A stretch of DNA of 64,000 bases from an uncultured Bacilli bacterium (GTDB taxonomy: Bacteria; Bacillota_I; Bacilli_A; RF39; UBA660): assembly GCA_934090795.1 (NCBI GenBank), contig CAKOJQ010000004.1, positions 65,022-129,021 of the forward strand, given 5' to 3'. The first letter of the stretch is position 1. The number at the start of each line of letters is the position of its first letter. Positions 43,565-52,019 of the stretch are shown piece after piece. The translations under genes were made by a program, and so were the position numbers. Under the pieces are notes generated by a model. The model did no database searches and had not been told where the DNA came from. It was given only the letters and a program-made list of their open reading frames with translations.

Positions 43565-44104
43565 ATGATCGATCAAGAAACCTTAAATAAATTTGATAAA
43601 TTGTATAATGAATCTTATAAGAATGTCTTAAAATATGTTATTTGTAATTGTTCAAATATGGAAGATGTAAAAGATATTGTACAAAATGTTTATGTTGATT
43701 TACTTAAGAAGATTAATAAAATAAATATTGATAATGGTTATGCGTATGTTATGGGGATAGCTAAAAATAAAGTTAATGAATATTATCGTTTTAATTATAA
43801 AGTTAAGTTAGTTAATTTATTTTCTAAAGATGAGAAATTTGATATGACTTGTAATATTCCTGATGATTTTGATTTACAAGATGAGTTTATAAAAAAGGAG
43901 GATATTAAATTTATTTCGGATTTTTTGAAAGGGAAGAAGGCAATAGTTTTTAAAGTCTTTTATCTATATTTTTATGAAGATCTGAGTATTAAAGACGTTG
44001 CTGGATTACTTAAGATAAGTGAATCTAACGTAAAACATTATCTATATAGAACTTTAAATGAACTTAAAGTTGTAATGAAAAACAGGGGTGATGAAAATGT
44101 TTAA
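43565..44104 (+). CDS. ECF-type RNA polymerase sigma factor
   Basis: The 179-residue protein has a sigma-2 region (VCNCSNMEDVKDIVQNVYVDLLKK-like core, residues 25-50; GYAYVMGIAKNKVNEYYR) and a sigma-4 HTH (LYFYEDLSIKDVAGLLKIS, then SESNVKHYLYRTLNELK). It recruits RNA polymerase to its own promoter set. ATG 43565 is chosen because GAGGTGG precedes it; the ATG at 43517 has no site. Its end overlaps the next gene, a membrane protein placed as an anti-sigma factor would be. Confidence 0.88.
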   Translation: MIDQETLNKFDKLYNESYKNVLKYVICNCSNMEDVKDIVQNVYVDLLKKINKINIDNGYAYVMGIAKNKVNEYYRFNYKVKLVNLFSKDEKFDMTCNIPDDFDLQDEFIKKEDIKFISDFLKGKKAIVFKVFYLYFYEDLSIKDVAGLLKISESNVKHYLYRTLNELKVVMKNRGDENV

Positions 44105-44771
44105 TAGAAAGGAATTCAAAAAAATATTTGATGATGAGTTTGATAGCCAAAAGATGAAAGAACAAATTTTAATTAAATATAAAAATAAAAATGGTATTAA
44201 TATGTTAAAGATGTTACGTTATGCTGTAATTGTAATTGTTTTAATTATTGGAGGAGTATTTGTTTATAATAGAAATTTAATATTTAGTAGTGGTGGTAAC
44301 GCTAGTAATGGGGATAATAGTATAATTTTGGTTAATGAAATTAGTAGTGTTGGTGTATATAAGATTGATGCTGATATTAAAACTCAATCTATAAAAAAAA
44401 CTGATTCTTATTTAAGTGATGCATTGGTTCCTGATGATTTAAATAAGTTTAATGGTTATAGCGTGTATACTAGAGACATAGGTAAGAGTAAATATGATAA
44501 TTTAAATTGTTATGTTTATTATTTTTCTAATGAAAATGATGAAAGAAATATAAGGGTTGCTTTTTCTGGTAAAGGTAAACCTGTAAGAGATTACGGTTTT
44601 GATAGTGATAATGCTTTAAATTCAACTATTAATGATAATGAACTTGTTATTTATAAATATGAAAATATTTATTTTGTAGAATTTATTTATAATAATGTTA
44701 ATTATGATATTGAAACTAATGGTATTAATATAGTTGAATTAGAGATGTTTTTAAAATCAATAATTAAGTAG
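44097..44771 (+). CDS. Probable membrane anti-sigma partner
   Basis: The 224-residue protein has a 30-residue cytoplasmic start (MFNRKEFKKIFDDEFDSQKM), one helix (YAVIVIVLIIGGVFVY) and an outer domain with DDLNKFNGYSVYTRDIGKSK. Overlap with the sigma gene by 8 bp and the single-pass layout are typical of ECF anti-sigma factors, but no known zinc anti-sigma motif is present. ATG 44097 follows GGGGTGATG. Function is inferred from context. Confidence 0.6.
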   Translation: MFNRKEFKKIFDDEFDSQKMKEQILIKYKNKNGINMLKMLRYAVIVIVLIIGGVFVYNRNLIFSSGGNASNGDNSIILVNEISSVGVYKIDADIKTQSIKKTDSYLSDALVPDDLNKFNGYSVYTRDIGKSKYDNLNCYVYYFSNENDERNIRVAFSGKGKPVRDYGFDSDNALNSTINDNELVIYKYENIYFVEFIYNNVNYDIETNGINIVELEMFLKSIIK

Positions 44772-44780
44772 GAGTGTGTG

Positions 44781-45005
44781 ATGAAGAAAAAAGTTTTATT
44801 TGGTTTGATAATTATTGTTTTAGTTATTTTGTTATTTCCTAGACGTAATGCGTTAAATGATGGTGGAACAATTGAATATAAAGCCGTTGTTTATAAAGTG
44901 TCTAAGGTGCATAGATATAAAATAGATGGTAAATATAATAATAATTTTGAAAATGGAATAATTATAGAAGTGTTTGGTAAGGAAATTTATAATAATGTTA
45001 AATAA
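44781..45005 (+). CDS. Small anchored protein, third gene of the sigma operon
   Basis: The 74-residue protein has an N-terminal helix (VLFGLIIIVLVILLFP) and a compact outer part with DGGTIEYKAVVYKVSKVHRY and GIIIEVFGKEIYNN. This sequence style is widespread as small hypothetical proteins in Clostridia and Bacilli. It starts at ATG 44781 after AGGAG, 9 bp beyond the anti-sigma-like gene, so it belongs to the same operon. Function unknown. Confidence 0.7.
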   Translation: MKKKVLFGLIIIVLVILLFPRRNALNDGGTIEYKAVVYKVSKVHRYKIDGKYNNNFENGIIIEVFGKEIYNNVK

Positions 45006-45011
45006 TGTAGT

Positions 45012-45038
45012 GAAAGAATGTATAGAAGCGTTCTTTTT
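45012..45038 (+). terminator. Terminator of the sigma operon
   Basis: AAAGAATG pairs with CGTTCTTT (one wobble) and runs into T residues. A copy of this hairpin recurs at 46181. Confidence 0.75.
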
Positions 45039-45124
45039 TCTTGTTTTAATTTTTTATGTACTGTTTAACATATTATCCTAATATTTTTTAGTTTGTTCCT
45101 AGATATGTTGTAGATTATTTATTT
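45016..45124 (+). repeat. Direct repeat copy A (deleted form)
   Basis: GAATGTATAGAAGCGTTCTT at 45016 starts a 40-bp block that recurs at 46181 with one difference. The next 69 bp (45056-45124) match 46343-46411 with few changes. The 122 bp that separate these blocks in copy B are missing here, so copy A is an internally deleted version. Confidence 0.8.
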
Positions 45125-45232
45125 CGTAAAAACATGACATTTTCACTAATTATTCATAAATTTTTAAATAAATACAAGATAAAATCTAGAAAAATTAGTA
45201 ATTATATAGTATAATTTTAGTAGGAGGTATAA
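45056..45232 (+). pseudogene. HAD phosphatase fragment
   Basis: The frame reads MYCLTYYPNIF, a TAG stop, then FVPRYVVDYLFRKN and about 30 more residues ending in TAA. It matches the pseudogene at 46272 (MYCLTYYPNIF, HVPRYVLDYIY). It lacks the catalytic start and all later domains. It is a relic with no coding value. Confidence 0.65.
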
Positions 45233-45235
45233 AAT

Positions 45236-45733
45236 ATGGCAGATAATATGTATGATGAAAAAGGTTTATTAAAACCAGAATATGAATTGACTGACTCACA
45301 AAAAAGAGAAATGCTTTATATCAATAATCTTGATAAAGTTGATTATAGAACTGATTATGGCAAAGGTATTTATTATAAAGGTGCTGATGGCAGAGAGTAT
45401 GCTACTATGGATCAAGTAAGAGCAGCAGATAAAGCATATTGGGATAGTCAAAAGATTGACACTTCTAAAAAAGATTCAATGATATATTACATTGGCAAAG
45501 ACGGTAGAAAGTATCGTACTACCGAAGCCTTAGAAAGAGTAAATAAAGCATATTTCGATTATCTTAATTTTTCATTTAATACTAACGATAAAAATATGAG
45601 TCAAGATGTTTTTAAAGCAAGACAAGAAGAAATACTTTCATATATTAGAGAAAGATATGGAGATTATCTTGACAAATTATTAGAAGAATATGGATATGGA
45701 AGTCAAGAAGCTGGTAAAGGTCCAAAAAAATAA
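45236..45733 (+). CDS. Hypothetical protein with two YYxGxDGRxY repeats
   Basis: The 165-residue cytoplasmic-looking protein holds two copies of a 27-residue unit: IYYKGADGREYATMDQVRAA with KAYWD, and IYYIGKDGRKYRTTEALERV with KAYFD. A helical section follows, and the tail is QEAGKGPKK. It has a perfect AGGAGG. Codon use is richer in C and A than the flanking genes, which suggests transfer. It sits between a phosphatase fragment and an IS256-type relic. The tail recalls the GGPKKR end of the protein at 6095. No family recognised. Confidence 0.65.
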   Translation: MADNMYDEKGLLKPEYELTDSQKREMLYINNLDKVDYRTDYGKGIYYKGADGREYATMDQVRAADKAYWDSQKIDTSKKDSMIYYIGKDGRKYRTTEALERVNKAYFDYLNFSFNTNDKNMSQDVFKARQEEILSYIRERYGDYLDKLLEEYGYGSQEAGKGPKK

Positions 45734-45766
45734 GAAAGACAAAACTAGGTCATAAATTCCTAGAAT

Positions 45767-46180
45767 GAGTCTGTAAATAAATTTGTGTAAATAAGAAATC
45801 TTTCCATGAGAAAACAAAAGAAATGGAGAGATTTTTATTATGAAAAAAAATAACAATGGAAAAGAAATATTAAAATTATTACAAGAAAATTATGAAATAA
45901 ATACTGCTAAAGATTTATTAAGAGCATTAAAAGATATGTTTAAAGGTGCATTGCAAGAAATGATGAATGCTGAATTTGAATCATCAATTGGATATTCTAA
46001 ATATGATAAAAAGTCAGAAAAAACGAATTATATAAATGGAATAACAAAAAAGAATTTAAAAAGTGAGTTTGGTTCGTTTGAATTTGAAACCTCAAGAGAC
46101 AGAAATGGTGAATTTGAACCTATACAAAGTTCCTAACTATCATGGTTAGATGCCATTTACACAGAATTCCTTACACACTC
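45767..46180. mobile_element. Internally deleted IS256-type element
   Basis: Imperfect 25-bp inverted ends are visible: GAGTCTGTAAATAAATTTGT at 45767 and, on the other strand, GAGTGTGTAAGGAATTCTGT from 46180. Between them lies the first quarter of a transposase gene. At 414 bp the element is about a third of a full IS256-like copy. I see no matching 8-bp target duplication. Confidence 0.75.
45840..46136 (+). pseudogene. IS256-family (Transposase_mut) transposase, N-terminal fragment
   Basis: The 98 residues match the start of IS256-type mutator transposases: LLRALKDMFKGALQEMMNAE, then FESSIGYSKYDKKSEKTNYI and FEFETSRDRNGEFEPIQ. The catalytic DDE part (normally about 300 more residues) is gone, and the right inverted end follows after 20 bp. 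The peptide could only act as a dominant-negative DNA binder, if it is made at all. It has its own GGAGAG site. Confidence 0.85.
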
Positions 46181-46412
46181 GAATGTATAGAAACGTTCTT
46201 TTTTCTTGTTTTAATTTTTTTACTATACTTTTTACTATACTATAAATAAGTTTTACTTGGAGGAAAAACTTGTGAATAATGGAAGAAATTTATATGATTT
46301 TGATGGTGTAATTTATAGAGGAAATTGTTCTTTTGATTTTTTTATGTATTGTTTAACATATTATCCTAATATTTTTAAGCATGTTCCTAGATATGTTTTA
46401 GATTATATATAT
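46181..46412 (+). repeat. Direct repeat copy B (longer form)
   Basis: This copy of the block at 45016-45124 begins at the first base after the IS right end. It includes the terminator hairpin, 122 extra bases with the HAD gene start, and then the shared coding stretch. Confidence 0.75.
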
Positions 46413-46840
46413 TAATAAAAAATAGATTGATTGATATAAAATATAAAAGTTATGATTTTTGTAGATTTTTATTTGACGTAGAAAACGTTGATAGTTTGAT
46501 ATTAAATTTTTGGAAATAAAACATATTAAAAATAAATAATTGGTATAAAGAACAGATGAAAAGCGATGATTTAATAATAACAGGATCACAAGATTTTTTG
46601 GTAAATCCGATATGTGAATATTTTAATATAGAAAATTTATCAAGTATAGTTGATAGAAATACGGGAGTTGTGACAACTTTTTGTTTTAGAGAAAATAAAG
46701 CAACAGTTTTAGAGAAGAAATATCCTAATCAAATTTTTAATTCTTTTTATACAGATAATATTTTTGATGATAAATCTCTTTTTGATAAGGCAGAGTATGT
46801 TTATTGTGTTAAAGGAAAGATAAAAATTAAGATAAAGTAA
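46272..46840 (+). pseudogene. HAD-family phosphatase, frameshifted and with a stop
   Basis: GTG 46272 follows GGAGG. The first frame has the HAD catalytic motif LYDFDGVIYRGNCSFDFF (DxD as DFD) and runs to TAA 46413. The frame then shifts to KNRLIDIKYKSYDFCRFLF, meets a TAA at 46517 and goes on from 46520 with WYKEQMKSDDLIITGSQDFL (motif II region), IVDRNTGVVTT and FNSFYTDNIFDDKSLFDKAE (motif III region). The parts line up as one HAD-IB-type phosphatase of about 190 residues. Two lesions make it inactive. A deleted partial copy lies at 45056. Confidence 0.75.
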
Positions 46841-46846
46841 ATTAAA

Positions 46847-46875
46847 TACTAGATTTATTAATTTAGTATTTTTTA
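46847..46875 (+). terminator. Terminator after the HAD pseudogene
   Basis: AAATACTA pairs with TAGTATTT around a 12-base loop, followed by T residues. Confidence 0.65.
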
Positions 46876-46994
46876 TTGTAGATTTTTATATATAACTTCT
46901 ACTTATGATTATTATAATATTTATATATTTTACTTATGATTATACTATGTATAAAATGTAATTAGATGGATAAAAATTGTAAGGAGTGTTATAT

Positions 46995-48122
46995 ATGAAT
47001 AGTAGAATTTTATTTGTTGGTGGTAATTGGGATTTAAATGGTGGAAGAAAATCTAAAATAGTAGAAGAGGTTGCAAAGTTTTTACCTAATGTGACGGTGT
47101 ATAATGGAGGTAATTTTAATGATTTAAATGATATATTAGAATCATGTGTTAATTATGATATTGTTTTATGGTGGGCAAATGTTTCGAATGATTTACCTAA
47201 AATTAGAAATGTGAAAGATATTAATTATAAAGTAATGCTTGTTTCTTCAAAAAGAAATGTTGAGGGAAAGTATTCTTTTCAAGATTTACTTCAAAGATCA
47301 TTTAGTTTAAAATCTAATTTGACAATTGAATTTAGCATGTTTGATAATAAATATTATATGAGATTATTTGATCCTCTTGGAAATATGTGGTATGAGGGAT
47401 TTAGTATTAAATTATGTTCAAAAATATTAATTGAAAGATTAAATTTTATTAGAAGTATTACGAGAGAATCAACTGTTTCTAATGAAGAGAATGTTGGAGC
47501 GTTAGCGTGGTTTTTTAATATGTTTAAAGATGAAATGTATGAATCTAATGATAATCCATTTGTTCCTATTAAAGAGGAGTTTTTAGAAATAGTAAGAAAT
47601 TATGCATATAAATTTGCGGAAGCAACATTTGAAACTAAGGAAGTAAAAAGGGTTTTAGGTAATGCGTCATTTAGATGTCCAAAAGGATTTCCATCTTTTA
47701 GGGATAGTAAATATATTTTTGTGAGTAAGAGAAATGTAAATAAAGAATTTATTGGAATTAAAGAGTTTGTTCCTGTTTATTTAGAAGATGGTAAATTATT
47801 TTATTGTGGAGATAATAAGCCTTCTGTTGATAGTCCGATTCAAGTTAGATTATATAGTTTGTTACCTAATATTAATTATATGATTCATTCTCATTGTTAT
47901 ATTGAAAATGCACCTTATACAGACGTTGTGTTACCTTGTGGTGCTTTAGAGGAAGTTGATGAAATAAAAAATGTTATTAAAAAGTATTATGATAATGATT
48001 ATAATAAAGATTTTTATGTTGTTAATTTGCTAGGACATGGAAGCATAATGATGAGTAATAAGGCTTCACAATTAAAAAAAATTAGGATGGTTGGTAGAAA
48101 GTTACCTGAAAAATGTATTTAA
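46995..48122 (+). CDS. Class II aldolase/adducin-like domain protein with extra N-terminal domain
   Basis: The 375-residue protein has two parts. Residues 1-150 form an alpha/beta domain with RILFVGGNWDLNGGRKSKIV, close to nucleotide or sugar-nucleotide binding folds. Residues 195-375 resemble class II aldolases: GNASFRCPKGFPSFRDSKYI, NYMIHSHCYIENAPYT (metal-binding HSH) and NLLGHGSIMMSN. Such enzymes are aldolases or epimerases that use a divalent metal. ATG 46995 is chosen after AAGGAG; the GTG at 46986 overlaps that site. The substrate is unknown and the N-terminal fusion is unusual. Confidence 0.7.
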   Translation: MNSRILFVGGNWDLNGGRKSKIVEEVAKFLPNVTVYNGGNFNDLNDILESCVNYDIVLWWANVSNDLPKIRNVKDINYKVMLVSSKRNVEGKYSFQDLLQRSFSLKSNLTIEFSMFDNKYYMRLFDPLGNMWYEGFSIKLCSKILIERLNFIRSITRESTVSNEENVGALAWFFNMFKDEMYESNDNPFVPIKEEFLEIVRNYAYKFAEATFETKEVKRVLGNASFRCPKGFPSFRDSKYIFVSKRNVNKEFIGIKEFVPVYLEDGKLFYCGDNKPSVDSPIQVRLYSLLPNINYMIHSHCYIENAPYTDVVLPCGALEEVDEIKNVIKKYYDNDYNKDFYVVNLLGHGSIMMSNKASQLKKIRMVGRKLPEKCI

Positions 48123-48205
48123 ATTGATATTTAATTAAAAAATTCATGTTGCTAATGTGAAATAAAAAATGATATGATTGAATTATATAATAGTGAGGTT
48201 TAAGC

Positions 48206-50311
48206 ATGAATAATGGAATTTTTATATTTATAGTATTTTTGGGCATTTTTTTAGGTTCTATAGGATTTCCTTCAAAATCTAAAAATTTTAGTTTTTCAAA
48301 AAGTAAATATGGTAAATTATATAAATGGAGTATTATATTTTTGATATTTGGTTGTTTAATTACTTTTATGTATGGTGCCAAAATTATTATTAACAAAGTT
48401 AATTTTAATGATTCTTCTTCAGTTTATTCTCCAGCAGATGGTTTTACAATAGAAGGATACAAAATAGTAATGAATGTTAGTGAAACAAACTCTGTTGATG
48501 TTAAAGAATATATAAATGTTGATTTCTATGAAGGTGGTCATCATGGAATTTATAAATTTATTCCATATTGGTTAGAGTATACTGACAAGACTGGTATAAC
48601 AAAATCGAGAAGATCTACAATTAAAAATTTAAGAGCTGTTGGAGAAAATTATACTCTTGATGTAGTTAATGGTAAAGAAAGAATTAAAATTGGAGATCCT
48701 AATAAAACTATTCCTAAGGGAATTTATAACTATGAAATAGATTATACTTATGATATGGGATCTGATCCTTATAATGATTTTGACGAATTTATTTTTCATG
48801 CATTTGGAGATTTTTGGGGAACAGAAATAAAAAATGCATTACTTATAATTAATTTACCTAAATCTTTTGATGTTCAAAATAAAATAAAATTTTATGCTGA
48901 TAAATACAGAAGGCAAGATATTACTTCATATGTTGATTATTATGTTAGTGGTAATACTATTTATGCTAATTTGTCTTCTGACTATAAATTAAACAATTCT
49001 TTAACTATTGATTTAGTATTACCTGATGGATATTTTGTACAAGGAAGTAATAATTATGGAATTGTATCTTTAATTCTTTGTTCTATATGTATAATTTTTA
49101 TGGTAATAATGATTATTCTATGGAAAAAGTATGGTAAAGATTTAAATAAAATTTCCGAAACTGTGGAATTTTACCCTCCAGAAAATTTAGATGCTGCTGA
49201 AATTGGTTATTTATTTAAAAAAGATGTTGGTATTAAACTATCAGTTGCTTTAATTGTAGAACTTGCTAGTAAAGGTTTAATTAAAATAGTAGATTCTTAT
49301 GATAAGTCAAAACTTACTATAATTAAAACCAATAATAATGATTTTAATACTAATCTAAAACGAGAAATAAAAATTGTGAAATTAAAAGAATATGATTATC
49401 ATTTATTTGATACTCATATTAATGTATCTAAACTTATGAGTGATTATTTTCCAAATAATACAACTGAAAATATTATAACTCGTGATTTTGATAAGTTTTA
49501 TGATGATTCAAAATGTTTGGTTGATAATGGTTATATAAAAATTGTAAGTGATAATATAGATCAGTATTCTCAAGAAGAAATTAATTCATTAAAAAAAGAA
49601 TTATCTTTAAATGAAACTAAAGATAAAGAAAAAATGAGTTCTAATGAAGAAATTGTTTATAAGTATCTTTTTGCTGATTCAAATGTAACTATTTTATCTG
49701 AAAATAAAAATTTTTATAAATCTTTTGGAGAAATTGCTGAAAATTTGAAAAATAAATTTGATGATAAAATTAATGATTTGACTTCGTCTAAATATATGTT
49801 AGTTACTAGTATTGGACTTTTAACTTGTATAATTTTGTGGGGACTTTCATATTTTAAATTTGAAGATTTAAATCCAAGTTTTAATATTTTGTATATTATT
49901 TCTTTTGTTTCTAATATATTTAGTCTTATCTTTGTAATATTAATGAAAAGAAAAAATTTATATGGAGAACAGATAACAGCAAAAATTAATGGTTTTAAAA
50001 GATATTTGGAAATGGCTGAAAAAAATCAATTAGAAATGTTGGTTGAACAAAACCCAAATTATTATTATGATATATTACCATATGCTTATGTATTAAATGT
50101 TTCTAAAAAGTGGATAAAGAAATTTGAGAATATCCCTCTTTCTACTAATATGGGTGACTTAAATTATGATAATATAGATTTACTTGATAATTTATCTTAT
50201 TCTGTAATTACTAATTCATTAAGTTCTTCATCTTCTGGATCATCTAGTAGTGGTGGATGTTCTTCTTGTGGTGGCGGGTGTTCTTCTTGTGGCGGCGGTG
50301 GTTCATGGTAG
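48206..50311 (+). CDS. DUF2207 membrane protein with Gly/Ser/Cys tail
   Basis: The 701-residue protein has two helices at the start (FIFIVFLGIFLGSIGF and SIIFLIFGCLITFMYGAKII), an outer DUF2207 domain (residues 75-285, with FYEGGHHGIYKFIPYWLEYT), a helix (ILCSICIIFMVIMIILW) and a cytoplasmic segment starting FYPPENLDAAEIGY. Two more helices follow, then LPYAYVLNVSKKWIKKFEN. The tail GGCSSCGGGCSSCGGGGSW places four cysteines at C685, C688, C692 and C695. By helix count the tail is cytoplasmic. It matches the DUF2207 protein at 19787 except for the cysteines. Its last codons overlap a radical SAM gene by 7 bp. Confidence 0.88.
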   Translation: MNNGIFIFIVFLGIFLGSIGFPSKSKNFSFSKSKYGKLYKWSIIFLIFGCLITFMYGAKIIINKVNFNDSSSVYSPADGFTIEGYKIVMNVSETNSVDVKEYINVDFYEGGHHGIYKFIPYWLEYTDKTGITKSRRSTIKNLRAVGENYTLDVVNGKERIKIGDPNKTIPKGIYNYEIDYTYDMGSDPYNDFDEFIFHAFGDFWGTEIKNALLIINLPKSFDVQNKIKFYADKYRRQDITSYVDYYVSGNTIYANLSSDYKLNNSLTIDLVLPDGYFVQGSNNYGIVSLILCSICIIFMVIMIILWKKYGKDLNKISETVEFYPPENLDAAEIGYLFKKDVGIKLSVALIVELASKGLIKIVDSYDKSKLTIIKTNNNDFNTNLKREIKIVKLKEYDYHLFDTHINVSKLMSDYFPNNTTENIITRDFDKFYDDSKCLVDNGYIKIVSDNIDQYSQEEINSLKKELSLNETKDKEKMSSNEEIVYKYLFADSNVTILSENKNFYKSFGEIAENLKNKFDDKINDLTSSKYMLVTSIGLLTCIILWGLSYFKFEDLNPSFNILYIISFVSNIFSLIFVILMKRKNLYGEQITAKINGFKRYLEMAEKNQLEMLVEQNPNYYYDILPYAYVLNVSKKWIKKFENIPLSTNMGDLNYDNIDLLDNLSYSVITNSLSSSSSGSSSSGGCSSCGGGCSSCGGGGSW

Positions 50312-51294
50312 GTAAGTTTATTTTACAATGGCACTTGAGTGAAGTTTGTAATTTAAAATGTTTACATTGCTATCAAAAAGAACATAAACCAGTTTCATTA
50401 TCATATCGGCAATTGATGTTAATTCTTAATCAATATAGAGAACTTTTAAAAATATTAAATATTAAAGGACATATAAATTTAACTGGTGGAGAACCTCTTT
50501 GTTATCCTTATCTTTTTAATATATTAAATGAATTTAAAAAGGATAAAGATTTATATTCATTTTCTATTCTAACAAATGGTACACTAATTAATGATGATTT
50601 AGCTAAAAAAATAAGTGAATATAATCCCGAATATGTTCAAGTTAGTTTAGAGGGAAGTAAAAAAACTAATGATTATATTAGAGGTATAAATGTATATAAA
50701 AAAGTAGCAAATGCGGTTAAAATTTTGAAAAAATATGGTTTATTTGTTTCATTATCATTTACAGCTACTAAAATTAATTATAAAGAATTTCCTAAAGTCG
50801 TTAAATTTGCGGAAAAATATGGTGTTGATAATGTTTGGTCAGATCGTTTTATTCCATTAAATAAAAGTGATGATATAGATTTACAAATGTCACAAGATGA
50901 AACAACAGAATATTTAAAGATTATGGAAAATGAAAGAATTAGACTAAAATTAAAAAAAAGTAAAACAAATATTTCAATGTATAGAGCTTTACAATTTCAA
51001 ATGACTAATGATTTACCTTATGCTTGTACTGCTGGAAGAAGTCTTTTAACAGTTATGGAAAATGGTGATTTAGTTCCATGCAGGAGAATGCCTATTATAG
51101 TTGGTAATCTGCTAAAAGATAATATGTATGAACTTTATAAAAATAGTGAGATTTTAAAAAAACTTCAAGAGGATACAACACCCGATGATTGTAAAAATTG
51201 TGAACATTCAAAACGATGTGCTGGTGGCTTAAAATGTTTAACTTATTCCATTTATAATGATTTGAATCATAAAGATATTGGTTGTTCATATTAA
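50305..51294 (+). CDS. Radical SAM/SPASM enzyme coupled to the Cys-tailed DUF2207 protein
   Basis: The 329-residue enzyme has the radical SAM cluster motif CNLKCLHC (C15, C19, C22) and LTGGEPL (GGE). Its SPASM end is C241-x12-G-x4-C259, C296-x2-C299-x5-C305-x5-C311 and C327, which binds auxiliary Fe-S clusters. SPASM enzymes modify peptides, often joining Cys sulfur to a backbone or side-chain carbon. There is no leader-binding (RRE) domain. ATG 50305 lies inside the tail codons of the DUF2207 gene, so translation is coupled. The obvious substrate is that CSSC/Gly tail. Frames further upstream are only the tail read in another phase. Confidence 0.9.
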   Translation: MVGKFILQWHLSEVCNLKCLHCYQKEHKPVSLSYRQLMLILNQYRELLKILNIKGHINLTGGEPLCYPYLFNILNEFKKDKDLYSFSILTNGTLINDDLAKKISEYNPEYVQVSLEGSKKTNDYIRGINVYKKVANAVKILKKYGLFVSLSFTATKINYKEFPKVVKFAEKYGVDNVWSDRFIPLNKSDDIDLQMSQDETTEYLKIMENERIRLKLKKSKTNISMYRALQFQMTNDLPYACTAGRSLLTVMENGDLVPCRRMPIIVGNLLKDNMYELYKNSEILKKLQEDTTPDDCKNCEHSKRCAGGLKCLTYSIYNDLNHKDIGCSY

Positions 51295-51352
51295 GGTTAC
51301 AATTTGTAAATTAATTTTAAATCTTAAAATATTTATTTAAAATTAATGTATG

Positions 51353-51384
51353 AGAATGTTTATTTACATTCTTATATTTTTTTA
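51353..51384 (+). terminator. Terminator of the radical SAM operon
   Basis: AGAATGT (51353-51359) pairs with ACATTCT (51366-51372); T residues follow. It overlaps the stop of the convergent gene. Confidence 0.8.
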
Positions 51385-51911
51385 AAGTAATGATTAATAT
51401 TATCGAAATTACTTGTATTAATAAATTTGATATTATGAATAATACATTGTTTTTCTATTTCTTTACTTATGTTGATAAGTTCTTTAATGATTATTTTTAA
51501 TTCATCATCTGTTTTATCAGCAGGCCATCCATTGTGAATATATTTTCTTATTTCGATAAACTTTTTATCAACTGTAGTGTCAGGATATCCTAGAAAATAA
51601 ATATCCCATTTATTTAAATCAATATAATTTATTATATCTTCTGGATATAAATGAGCAGAATCTAAAATATATAAATCATCATCATTATTATCTATTATAT
51701 TAATTATTCTTGATAAAAATAAAGCTAAATTTTTGCTTGAATTTTTATCGATAATGATGTTACTAGTTATTCCTATTTCTGGATAATTATGTTTAAAACT
51801 TGATGTGAAATAATCTATTGGAATATGATTATATTTATATTTTTGACAAATTTTTTTAGATAAGTAGGATTTACCTGATTTGGCAACTCCACATATTAAT
51901 ATATTTTTCAT
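51372..51911 (-). CDS. P-loop kinase-like protein
   Basis: The 179-residue protein starts ILICGVAKSGKSYLSKKICQ, a Walker A of the adenylate kinase-like type, with IDYFTSSFKH as the next block and DDDLYILDSAHLYPEDI as a Walker B-like strand. The lid region KYIHNGWPADKTDDELKIII is distinctive and recurs in a group of small uncharacterised nucleotide kinases. It stands alone, convergent to the radical SAM gene. Substrate unknown. Confidence 0.75.
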   Translation of the reverse strand: MKNILICGVAKSGKSYLSKKICQKYKYNHIPIDYFTSSFKHNYPEIGITSNIIIDKNSSKNLALFLSRIINIIDNNDDDLYILDSAHLYPEDIINYIDLNKWDIYFLGYPDTTVDKKFIEIRKYIHNGWPADKTDDELKIIIKELINISKEIEKQCIIHNIKFINTSNFDNINHYFKKI

Positions 51912-52019
51912 GATACCTCGTTTTAACTAAGTATATTTTATTATGAATTACTAAAAATTTAAATATTTATTTTGATATTATAGTATGTATGATACAATTT
52001 GATTGGAAGGTTGTGAATT

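Noticed and set aside
50257..50304. Longer start for the radical SAM gene (MFFLWWRVFFLWRRWF)
   Set aside because: These codons are the Gly/Cys tail of the DUF2207 gene read in another phase; the enzyme starts at 50305.
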